Shown here in pieces: positions 1 through 7,116 of a DNA stretch of 14,269 bases. Under the pieces are notes generated by a model. The model searched no databases, was not told the DNA's origin, and was given only the letters and a program-made list of their open reading frames with translations. Source of the stretch: Stramenopiles sp. TOSAG23-3. Its lineage: Eukaryota; Sar. How positions within the stretch are numbered: the stretch's first letter is position 1; the number at the start of each line of letters is the position of its first letter. The stretch spans positions 1-14,269 of the forward strand of contig LT642577.1 in NCBI GenBank assembly GCA_900128585.1, given 5' to 3'. The translations under genes and the position numbers were made by a program.

Positions 1-2
1 GT

Positions 3-1445
3 CTCTCCGCTTCTCATAACGAGATACGGGTTCACGAAATGAGACTTGTTTCTTTAAGGAACCGACTAATAAACATCCAACATGTCAGTCGGGTACATTA
101 TACTATGCTGGGAAGTTCGCAAAGCAGCCGCGAAACGTTGCGCAAGCTTGAAAAAATGCAGAATGTGATAGATGATGGAGAAATCGAAATAGAGAGGAAA
201 GCTACGGCAATTGACAAAGAAAAGTATGATATGAAAAGTCTAACGGACGATGCAAAGATCAGCGCAGAAAGCCACATGAAGCATTTGCAAGATGAATTGG
301 ACAAATTCCAGGAAGAAGTGGAGAGTAAAAAGTATGAACTAGAACAGCTCCTGTTGAAACAGCTGCACGACACGGAAGAGGCTCTGCAAACAGTGAGTGA
401 AGATGCGAACGATTTAAAATTCAACAAACGCAAGGAGGACCTGATGTCATTGCTTCACCATGTTCATGAGAGAGACGACATGCTCAACGAAGAACTCGAA
501 ATCATTCGCTGTGACAAATTGGAGGATATTAGCAGAAACATGCCGGTTGACAAATATGAGGCGAAAACAAGGAGTGTTAAGGCCAGGCAGGATCAATTAA
601 ACATTGAAAAAGTCGCCCTCGAGCATGAAATGGAAGACTTGGTGAACACCCATGAAAAAGCTCGCAAAGCGAAATTGGAAAGGCTGCAGGCAAAGTCAGA
701 ATTGGAAGCTGCCGAGTCGTTGACAGGAAAAATGGAAAACAATAATATGGAAAACGTCAGAAAACTGGAAATTCGCCACCTGGAACTATCCAAGCGCAAC
801 AAGCAATTGGATGCTGATGAACAGAAGTTGGTAGAAGCCGCAAAACGTGCCATGTCGCTCCCCCCGGCCGAGAGAGCAATCGAAGAGCAAATCATTGCTA
901 CCGCTAAACTTAACATGCAGTTAAAGAGAGAAGAAATCCAACTGGAAACTGATGAAATCGATGCCTCTGCTACAAAAATCATGAAAATTATAGAAGGGAC
1001 CAGTATGGCCGTGATTACCAGGCAGAAGGAGGGTCTTTTAGCAATGTTTCTTCGTTCTTTGGACCATGAAAATTTTCAATTAAATGAGCGGTCCGCTATC
1101 TTAAACCACGAGCTCCGTGAGATTCAGCACAGGCTCAAGCAAGACGTGGTACCAGAGCAAGCTGTGCTGGTGGATCGGGAAGAGCAACTTAAATCCCAAT
1201 TGGAAGAAATAAAGAACGAGAAAGAGAGGATCGACGAACAGACTGTAAAAATAGCAGAGATTGCAAGCAGAGAGAAAGAGATTGCATTAGAAGCCCGAAA
1301 GGCAATTGTTGACCATGCGGAGAGGCAAAAACTAGAAAATTTATACAATGAAATTGACACTAGAATGGAAAGATTTAAAGAGGAATTTAACACCGCGGCT
1401 GCACTCCTTAATCGACTCCGTCGGCGGCGCCACTGGGGGGCTTGA
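3..1445 (+). CDS. Giant coiled-coil repeat protein, N-terminal part (5' end outside window)
   Basis: The frame is open from the first complete codon of the window to a TGA at 1443-1445. The first methionine is at 39, but the roughly 12 codons before it contain no stop and already read like the charged helix that precedes each break in this protein, so Met39 is probably internal and the gene is cut by the window edge. The product is almost entirely charged helix (Glu, Lys, Gln, Leu in heptads) with short Pro- or Ser-rich breaks, for example near P169, P275 and P372 counted from Met39. There is no signal peptide or membrane segment. The last codons (LNRLRRRRHWGA) leave the coiled-coil pattern abruptly. 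The same pattern resumes in the next frame from about 1440, so this is most likely the front of one long protein with the following entry. The role is unknown. A structural or cytoskeletal scaffold is an inference from the coiled coils and the downstream IQ motifs. Confidence 0.75.
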   Translation, partial: LSASHNEIRVHEMRLVSLRNRLINIQHVSRVHYTMLGSSQSSRETLRKLEKMQNVIDDGEIEIERKATAIDKEKYDMKSLTDDAKISAESHMKHLQDELDKFQEEVESKKYELEQLLLKQLHDTEEALQTVSEDANDLKFNKRKEDLMSLLHHVHERDDMLNEELEIIRCDKLEDISRNMPVDKYEAKTRSVKARQDQLNIEKVALEHEMEDLVNTHEKARKAKLERLQAKSELEAAESLTGKMENNNMENVRKLEIRHLELSKRNKQLDADEQKLVEAAKRAMSLPPAERAIEEQIIATAKLNMQLKREEIQLETDEIDASATKIMKIIEGTSMAVITRQKEGLLAMFLRSLDHENFQLNERSAILNHELREIQHRLKQDVVPEQAVLVDREEQLKSQLEEIKNEKERIDEQTVKIAEIASREKEIALEARKAIVDHAERQKLENLYNEIDTRMERFKEEFNTAAALLNRLRRRRHWGA

Positions 1446-4400
1446 GGCTGTCAATGAAGTTTCACAGGAGATTTATGCAATTATGTCTGAAGCCGACGAA
1501 GAGAAGCGCATGAGGAGGCAAACGCATAGCGAACAGATGCTGGAACTTCATAGCGCCGCAGAAGCCGCCAAAGAAAATCTGTACAGTAAACTAGCGAAGA
1601 TGAAAAGCCACCGCAGAGCTTTATTGGGCGAACTAAACAAGCTGACGGACAAACAATCCCCGGAAGGCCGCCAATTATTGGAAAATTTTAACTCTGAAGC
1701 AAAAGCGCTCGGTGCAAGTATGAAAAATCTAAACGTTGATGTTCACCGAATTGACCTTGAAATGCGGGAAAGCGAACGTGATGCAAGAAAACGCCTGAGA
1801 GATGAGGAAGGAAGAGTAAACCAGCGTGTTCTTGAGGGGCTCAGTAATGTCGAGGCTACCGTACATAGTGCCACTGAAAATCTTCAACAAAAGCGAAAGA
1901 AGCTGCGCAAAACAAGAGAAGAAATGGAAGAAAATATCAAGACAGAATTGGCAGAAGCGGTAGAGGCCCTGCAAAAGAATTATGCTAAGAAACTGACGGA
2001 AGAAGGGCAAAAATTGCAAGACGATGAACGGCAAATCAAATCCGAAATAGTGCACAATCAAGATTTAATGGCCAGTGCTTCAGATGAAGATACTGTAGAT
2101 TTACAAAAGAAAATCGTGCTTCTAAACGACAAACTATCCGTTTTATCGTCGGCGCAGGTAAATTTATCCGAGCTTCGAAGGAAATCTGACCAGTCCATAA
2201 ACGACCAGGCCGCTCGCCACGAAAAAGGTATTCGAGCAAAATACGAAAAAGAAGTAAACGGGCTGGAAGAGGGCGTGAAACGAGCTGTGAAGATGCTAGA
2301 ATTTGAGAATAAAAAGATCGAAACCGGTAAAAACAGAACTCATGATATGGAAGAGACACTCCTGAAACATACCCAGCTCGATGTAGATGAAGCGGAACGT
2401 GATAAAAAAGGGCTTGAAGTTGCGAAGGAGTTGGAGCAAATAGACCCCGATGATCCCAAGCTGAAACAGCTCCACGCAGAAATGAACAAAGTGCATCAAA
2501 GCACGGACGATTTGCAGAGAGATCGCGAAGAACTAAACAGCAAACAGCATCACGACGAGTCTGCTGAGGTAGAATCGGTCGCCGACAGCGATCTAGACCA
2601 AGCGATACAATTTGATACTTCTCCGGACCAGGCGCCCCGGCCTGATGATGACTCGAGCCAACAAGCACAATCAGGGTCAGCTGCACTAGCTGCTGTCGGT
2701 CAACTGGACCTCCAAGCTCTGAGCCCGATGCCATCGGAAGAGCAAATCAAAGCTCTTGATGATGTCAGAAAAGAGATCGCAAAGATTGAACGTCAGAAAA
2801 CCGTCAATGAAGAGCAAATTTCTAAAATGAAAGAAGAAATGAAGCGACTTGAGGCTGAACTGGAGGAAAATGGTACCGCAAACGCGAAAGGAAAAAGTAA
2901 AGATCTTGAAGGCAAAAGTGGCGATGAAAGCGAGGATTTCGAGGATAAGGAAGACGAGCTGGGAGGCGAAGAAGCTCCGGAAGAATCGCCAGAAACAAAA
3001 TCGAAACTGGAGCGCGTCGATACACTAAAACTGAAAATCCAAGGGGCCGTTATCGCGCAAGCTAAGTTGAACAAACAGGGAGCAGAATTCAGCAAGATGA
3101 AAGATGAGCTGGACTCGAACAAACGTTTCATAGACAAACTTAAGGTTTCAAGGGCAGCTGAGGGATTCGCCCCCGCAGCAGGTCAGCCTGCCTCAAAAGA
3201 TAGCACCAACGAAGACCCAAAATTAAAGGCGGCCAAAAAAGTGGAGGTGGAATTTTCTGTAAAGTTGGAAGTTGAAAAGAAGAAGCGTGCCGCGATGGAA
3301 GAAGAAGATGTTCAAATTGCGAAGGAGCAGCGAGACAAAGAGATTGACCGTCTGGAAGGCGAACGTGCAGCTCTCGAAAAGCAGCGAGAGGAGGCTGTTC
3401 AGTCCGTCCAACAGATTGCGGCAGAGAAAGAGGAGCAACAAAAGCTTGTCGATGAAAAGAAAATACCTAAAGCATCATTAAAGCAGCTCCTTTTGAAACA
3501 CATGAATCACTTAAAAGCAGTGGAAAAATTCAACCTGAAACTGAAGACATTGCAAGCCAAAGAAGAAAAGATTCACGCGGACCATTCGGCAGCTGTCGCC
3601 AAAGCCAAAATTGAGAAGCAAAAGCACATTGGAAAACTGTTGAGAAAACACAAAAAGGCACTAGATCGCATAGCCTTAATCGAAGCAGAACGCCGACGCA
3701 TCAATCAGCTGGAGAAAAAAATCAGAGACGACAAATCTGCGGCAGATAAAAAATCAGCTTTGTTGAAGAAGAATCGTTTCTCCAATTTGATGAAAAAACA
3801 CAAACAAGAATTTAAGCTTAAGGGCCAATCTACGAAGCAAAGCATGCAGATGGACGCGCTGCGAGAGGGCATGCGGACTGCGAGAGAGAGGATCGCGAAG
3901 GATCGCGCAAATGCTGAGCAGCTCCGTGCTGAATTAGAAAAAGAAAAGGAGCGGTACAGAAAGCGAAGTTGGATTCGGCTGCCCCAGAAATCCGAGATAC
4001 AGTCGGCAACCCGCATTCAATCCTGGCACCGAGGCAACAAGTCCCGGGCATTAATGCCAATGCATCGCATCGAAAAGGCAAAAGCCGATGCCCGAAGAGG
4101 CGCTGCTGCTACCAGGATACAATCACTCTTTCGCGGTTATGTCGGAAGAGAAAAAGCAAAGTTTCGCCAAAAGCTAGCTGATATGGGAATGGTATACCAG
4201 TGGAAACGAGGGCCGGTCGAAGAAGATGACAAGATTAAATCCGTTGGGATCAATACGGAGCTAGGCATCGTGTCCAACGAAGAACCAGAGGGGGGCAGAA
4301 AATTATTACTGCACTCTGGAAGCGGCTCATTATCTGCCCATCCGTCCCAGTCGCACGCCCTTGTTGCACCAGATTCGTTAATGTCTACTGCCAGGTCGGA

Positions 4401-4680
4401 TATATTGAGTGATTGGAGCGTCGATTCCATGGAAAGCATTTCCATGAAGCCCCGTTCCGGCTCCAGGTCCGGAGACTTGTACCGCCACACCGAGGGCGAC
4501 AAAGCAGTGGAAGTTCGATCCGGCGCGGCATTGAAGAATTTTCCAAGTGTTCCCGCCGTTGATCCATATTCAAACATGTTCCCTGCCAACCGAGCCGATT
4601 TAATCAATCAAGCAATCGGGGTGCTCGTTGGGAACGAGCAAAAAGGGATCAGTAAAGGAAGGAAACATCGACGTCGTTAA
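1348..4680 (+). CDS. Coiled-coil protein with two IQ motifs, C-terminal part of the same gene
   Basis: This frame is open from 1336 and ends at TAA 4678-4680. The Met at 1348 is only the first available one. The true join to the upstream half probably lies between about 1400 and 1445. Residues ~40-880 are charged coiled coil with Pro/Asp breaks and an acidic low-complexity stretch at ~515-550. Two IQ calmodulin-binding motifs follow: ATRIQSWHRGNKSRAL near residues 886-902 and ATRIQSLFRGYVGREKA near 920-937, both with the IQxxxRGxxxR core. The last ~165 residues are Ser/Gly-rich and probably disordered, ending in the basic KGRKHRRR. IQ motifs bind calmodulin or related EF-hand light chains, so a calcium-responsive scaffold on cytoskeleton or membrane is plausible but inferred. 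I recognise no specific family. The gene is convergent with the methyltransferase gene at 5032-6087. The long intact frame argues against a decaying pseudogene. Confidence 0.82.
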   Translation: MKLTLEWKDLKRNLTPRLHSLIDSVGGATGGLEAVNEVSQEIYAIMSEADEEKRMRRQTHSEQMLELHSAAEAAKENLYSKLAKMKSHRRALLGELNKLTDKQSPEGRQLLENFNSEAKALGASMKNLNVDVHRIDLEMRESERDARKRLRDEEGRVNQRVLEGLSNVEATVHSATENLQQKRKKLRKTREEMEENIKTELAEAVEALQKNYAKKLTEEGQKLQDDERQIKSEIVHNQDLMASASDEDTVDLQKKIVLLNDKLSVLSSAQVNLSELRRKSDQSINDQAARHEKGIRAKYEKEVNGLEEGVKRAVKMLEFENKKIETGKNRTHDMEETLLKHTQLDVDEAERDKKGLEVAKELEQIDPDDPKLKQLHAEMNKVHQSTDDLQRDREELNSKQHHDESAEVESVADSDLDQAIQFDTSPDQAPRPDDDSSQQAQSGSAALAAVGQLDLQALSPMPSEEQIKALDDVRKEIAKIERQKTVNEEQISKMKEEMKRLEAELEENGTANAKGKSKDLEGKSGDESEDFEDKEDELGGEEAPEESPETKSKLERVDTLKLKIQGAVIAQAKLNKQGAEFSKMKDELDSNKRFIDKLKVSRAAEGFAPAAGQPASKDSTNEDPKLKAAKKVEVEFSVKLEVEKKKRAAMEEEDVQIAKEQRDKEIDRLEGERAALEKQREEAVQSVQQIAAEKEEQQKLVDEKKIPKASLKQLLLKHMNHLKAVEKFNLKLKTLQAKEEKIHADHSAAVAKAKIEKQKHIGKLLRKHKKALDRIALIEAERRRINQLEKKIRDDKSAADKKSALLKKNRFSNLMKKHKQEFKLKGQSTKQSMQMDALREGMRTARERIAKDRANAEQLRAELEKEKERYRKRSWIRLPQKSEIQSATRIQSWHRGNKSRALMPMHRIEKAKADARRGAAATRIQSLFRGYVGREKAKFRQKLADMGMVYQWKRGPVEEDDKIKSVGINTELGIVSNEEPEGGRKLLLHSGSGSLSAHPSQSHALVAPDSLMSTARSDILSDWSVDSMESISMKPRSGSRSGDLYRHTEGDKAVEVRSGAALKNFPSVPAVDPYSNMFPANRADLINQAIGVLVGNEQKGISKGRKHRRR
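1395..1446 (+). other. Frame change joining the two halves of the coiled-coil gene
   Basis: Moving from the upstream to the downstream frame needs a +1 step (skip one base, or lose two). The upstream frame ends GGG GCT TGA G, directly after a six-G run at 1435-1440. Three explanations fit: an extra base in the read or assembly, most easily in the G run or the adjacent GC-rich CGGCGGCGCC; a real one-base insertion; or programmed +1 slippage at GCT-TGA, which resembles the codon-plus-UGA layout of ornithine decarboxylase antizyme frameshift sites. A spliceosomal intron is less likely: the only short GT-AG pair I found that corrects the frame (1420-1459, 40 bases) has no good donor and no pyrimidine tract. 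Coiled-coil character on both sides shows the two frames belong together. Confidence 0.6.
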
Positions 4681-5031
4681 AAAGGATAAAAACGGTTTAT
4701 AATTCGTAAGAATTATATAATTTACTTTAACAAACAAAAAATTGGCTGTTATTTAGAGTCCGAGAAGGCGCACACGAGGCCCAATTATTTCAACGAAACA
4801 AAATTACAGAATCAAGTTAGGATTAGGGTATGAGGAAGCTAAATTTAATTAATTACTTCAATATAACAGCCAATTTTCTTGTTTTATTCAAAAACATAAC
4901 ATTTTATATTTGATGAAATGAAAATCGGGTCGGTGCGATATAGTTAGACGTGTTGTGCATGGCGTGTTATCGTTTCTTGGGCAATGCTGGAAGCTCCATT
5001 AACTAATAAATCATCATTTGGTATGGGTGAT
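4681..5031. other. Convergent AT-rich spacer with 3' ends of two genes
   Basis: This stretch lies between the stop of the coiled-coil gene and the stop of the minus-strand methyltransferase. I see no gene or RNA in it. It holds the inverted repeat at 4738-4877. TTTATT at 4883-4888, which is AATAAA on the minus strand about 145 bases beyond the methyltransferase stop, could be a poly(A) signal if this organism uses that hexamer. No exact AATAAA follows the plus-strand gene closely. Confidence 0.5.
4738..4877. repeat. Inverted repeat, 15-base arms, about 140 bases overall
   Basis: AAAATTGGCTGTTAT at 4738-4752 is the exact reverse complement of ATAACAGCCAATTTT at 4863-4877. Outside the arms the similarity continues imperfectly (AAACAA on the left against TTGTTTT on the right, with a one-base offset). 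The 110 bases between arms have no reading frame of note. This could be a small non-autonomous transposon (MITE-like), a long-loop hairpin in both convergent transcripts, or a paired element that influences 3' end formation. No clean target-site duplication is visible next to the arms. Confidence 0.6.
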
Positions 5032-6087
5032 TCATCCAGTGTACTCAAAAGTCCCATGAATCCATATGCGTGTCATCTGCGCCCCAGTACTTCTATTTGC
5101 AATAACCCTTTCGACGTGCCGGGTGTCCACTGCTTTAAACCCAAACTCACGGAAGGTTTTAACCAACGCGCTTAGATCAAAAAAATAGGTCAAGGTCCCG
5201 TCCTGGCGAACGTAAAAATTATTTTCTAACCTATTTTCGTGAGAGAATTTTAACTGGGTGTGATCGCAGCGGGCATAATCCCTAAAGAGAAGCTTGCCCC
5301 CTGGTTTCATAACCTTAGCAATATTTCGAATCGCCACAGTCTGGCGTTCTGGGGGGACTGCAGACAAAGAAAAAATCATCATGACGATATCTAATCCCCC
5401 CGGAACCTTTTGCAAAATTTCTTCTTCCCACACGCTAGCAGTAGAATCTAAAGACATATCAGAGACAAAGGCGTGCATACGCTGCTTTGCACTAGCCGGC
5501 AGCGGGGTGGAATTAAGCAATTGGATCGCTTTGGGGCTAAAATCAGTTGCAAATATTTCCAACCCGCTGTGCGAAGCAAGAAGTGGCAACACAGTGTTTC
5601 CAACCCCGCAACCCGCTTCCAGCAGGGTCCTCGGTTTGTTGTCCACCCGGGCGCGTTCCAGTTCCGGAAATTCATCTTCCATGTAATGGCGGTCCTTGAA
5701 AAAATTTGTCCTGTGACGAGAGTAAAAATCATCCCAGTTTTTTGCAGCTTGTGCGTCCTCGGAATATTTATTTCTCAAAAATGTTGACACGTTCCCTTGA
5801 GATTCCCTAGCCCTGACCTTTTCATCCAGTTTCATTTTCGTGTCTATGTTCACCGAATGGCCAATGACAGCCGACGAGGTCCCTTTTTGCCCCGCCTTCC
5901 CCTTTCGCCGAGAACCACCACCCAATCGGACTCCAGAGAATGCAGTGTTGATATTTTGATAGCAGCGTATTGCGCCATGTTCTGCGCCAGTGACTGTTGT
6001 GCAAGGCTTTGGGGCCATATTGTACAACCTCAGTCGCGCTCTGTCCTGGTGGTACCTGAAATGGTACAGGAAATCACACATCTTCAC
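5032..6087 (-). CDS. tRNA N3-methylcytidine (m3C) methyltransferase, METTL2/6/8 (Trm140/141) family
   Basis: This 351-residue class I SAM-dependent methyltransferase most likely makes 3-methylcytidine at position 32 of the anticodon loop of certain Ser, Thr or Arg tRNAs. Family landmarks appear in order: NWDDFYSRH (117-125) and FFKDRHYMEDEFPEL (129-143), the conserved region before the SAM fold; motif I LLEAGCGVGNT (155-165); ATDFSPKAI (180-188), with the acidic residue after strand 2; DIVMMIFSLSAVPPE (233-247); KPGGKLLFRDYARCDHTQLKF (261-281); and NNFYVRQDGTLTYFF (289-303). These match METTL6-type proteins closely. The first ~95 residues are poorly conserved and basic (GGGSRRKGKAGQKG). Met24 is an alternative start. 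A mitochondrial targeting role for the extension is possible, since METTL8 is mitochondrial in animals, but it is not shown. Which of METTL2, 6 or 8 it matches cannot be decided by eye. The gene has no intron, is convergent with the coiled-coil gene and divergent from the membrane-protein gene. Confidence 0.93.
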   Translation of the reverse strand: MKMCDFLYHFRYHQDRARLRLYNMAPKPCTTVTGAEHGAIRCYQNINTAFSGVRLGGGSRRKGKAGQKGTSSAVIGHSVNIDTKMKLDEKVRARESQGNVSTFLRNKYSEDAQAAKNWDDFYSRHRTNFFKDRHYMEDEFPELERARVDNKPRTLLEAGCGVGNTVLPLLASHSGLEIFATDFSPKAIQLLNSTPLPASAKQRMHAFVSDMSLDSTASVWEEEILQKVPGGLDIVMMIFSLSAVPPERQTVAIRNIAKVMKPGGKLLFRDYARCDHTQLKFSHENRLENNFYVRQDGTLTYFFDLSALVKTFREFGFKAVDTRHVERVIANRSTGAQMTRIWIHGTFEYTG

Positions 6088-6196
6088 GAATATCTTTTAT
6101 TTTAATGCACCGCTCCAGTGAGATAATTTCACTATTTTTATATTCGTAGAACATTTCTTTCTCTTTTTATAAAAGATACGGTACGAGGCTGGTGGT

Positions 6197-6206
6197 GGGG
6201 GGGGGG
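6197..6206 (+). repeat. Run of ten G in an AT-rich spacer
   Basis: GGTGGT followed by ten G stands out in a region with few G. It is likely to be length-variable and error-prone in reads, and could contribute to a G-quadruplex. It lies about 110 bases upstream of the methyltransferase start (which reads leftward), so it may fall in that gene's promoter or leader. Confidence 0.6.
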
Positions 6207-6262
6207 ATCATCAATCTAAATTTAATATTATTTTGGATTAGTCGTCGTCTTAACATCAAATA

Positions 6263-6308
6263 ATCATCATCATCACACTCCTCTTCTTTTCACTTCTCTC
6301 TCCTCCAT
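6263..6308 (+). repeat. ATC microsatellite followed by a pyrimidine tract
   Basis: (ATC)4 at 6263-6274 is followed by an almost pure C/T tract to 6308. It is simple-sequence DNA in the divergent promoter region and has no coding meaning that I can see. Confidence 0.55.
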
Positions 6309-6366
6309 CTAATATTTCTATATAGCTATAGAGTGTGGATTATTACCAAAATATTTATTTCAGAAG

Positions 6367-6393
6367 GAAGAAGAAGAAGAACATCATCATCAT
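6367..6393 (+). repeat. Compound microsatellite (GAA)5(CAT)4
   Basis: Five GAA units at 6367-6381 run directly into four CAT units at 6382-6393. The same GAA-then-CAT order recurs at 8434-8455 upstream of the kinesin, and further GAA blocks are at 6770-6784 and near 8356. This is noted as a repeated compound motif in the two upstream regions. Confidence 0.7.
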
Positions 6394-6769
6394 TCTATAT
6401 TATAATTCTATCTCCTCGTACTGGTAGACGACTATCATCCATCAGAAAAAAATAAAAAGTTGACAGCAAAAGTTTGGGCTATCAAAACTATATTATATAT
6501 ACTTGTTTATACAATAAGAATATTAATTTTACTTGAATTCTTTTTCATTTGTGTTGTAGAGTACGAGTAGACGAAAATAAAGAAGAAGATGGCAAATTTT
6601 TTTAAAAGTAAAACTAAAACTAAGAAAATCTGACTATTCCTGTTTTGATGCTATTTCGATGTGCCAAATGTTTCCTTGTTATTACCTGTTTTTTGAACCA
6701 AATGTTTTTAGCCGAAAAACAAACAGGGTATAGAGCAAAGGAAATTTTAAAAAAAAGAAAACATAACGG

Positions 6770-6784
6770 GAAGAAGAAGAAGAA
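6770..6784 (+). repeat. (GAA)5 microsatellite
   Basis: Five perfect GAA units lie between AT-rich stretches in the upstream region of the membrane-protein gene. Purine-only triplet runs like this can form triplexes and are usually length-variable. Confidence 0.65.
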
Positions 6785-6916
6785 TATCCAAAAAAAATAA
6801 TTGAAAGAGAATGTATTAATATATATTCTGTAAAAAAATAGCTACACAGCATCTATTAAATTATAATATTACACAAATTTTTTTTTCTTCTCTCCTCCTC
6901 ACTCAACAACAACTAG

Positions 6917-6991
6917 ATGTTGCTTGCCGGACATCGTCACGTGTGTGGGATATGGGACTTTCTTTCAGGACTTTCTTTCTTAGAAAGATAG
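6917..6991 (+). other. Possible upstream ORF (24 codons) in the leader of the membrane-protein gene
   Basis: ATG at 6917 opens a 24-codon frame ending at TAG 6989-6991, just after the pyrimidine-rich tract that could mark the transcript start. It is out of frame with the membrane-protein gene at 7117. If transcription starts near 6900, this is the first AUG and would reduce initiation at 7117. It could also be an unspliced first exon or simple chance. The frame contains the tandem repeat at 6955-6979. Confidence 0.2.
6955..6979 (+). repeat. Tandem direct repeat, GGACTTTCTTTC twice, 13-base period
   Basis: GGACTTTCTTTC occurs at 6955-6966 and again at 6968-6979, separated by one base. It sits between the probable transcript start and the coding start of the membrane-protein gene. 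It may be a pair of regulatory sites, or may resemble alternative splice acceptors (CTTTCTTTCAG, CTTTCTTTCTTAG), although I see no good donor nearby. Confidence 0.5.
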
Positions 6992-7116
6992 TTTTTACCT
7001 GAAAAACGATCTGGAAGGATTCGATATTATCCGAAAAAGAAAGATTTTTGTTTTTATGCATTGCAACGTCGGCTTAAAGCCTCTAATTGCGTTATTTGTA
7101 GTCGTCTAACAGAACT

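Larger units (their letters stand above)
6088..7116. other. Divergent AT-rich intergenic region with presumed promoters
   Basis: About 1 kb separates two divergently transcribed genes and has no convincing coding frame or tRNA. It is strongly AT-rich with homopolymer runs, GAA and CAT/ATC microsatellites, a 10-G run, and a pyrimidine-rich tract (about 6880-6900) followed by ACTCAACAACAAC, which looks like a transcription start or 5' leader for the membrane-protein gene. A CACGTG E-box/G-box hexamer lies at 6938-6943. Promoter assignments are inferred from position only. Confidence 0.45.

Noticed and set aside
1420-1459. A 40-base GT-AG intron that would fix the frame between the coiled-coil halves
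   Set aside because: The donor GTCGGCG and acceptor ATGAAG are poor, there is no pyrimidine tract, and the size is very small compared with the good 76-base intron at 8631-8706. An indel or +1 slip is simpler.
98-4607. Minus-strand Ser/Phe/Leu-rich frames opposite the coiled-coil gene
   Set aside because: These are antisense shadows of Glu/Lys-rich coding sequence, with low-complexity composition and no recognisable domains.
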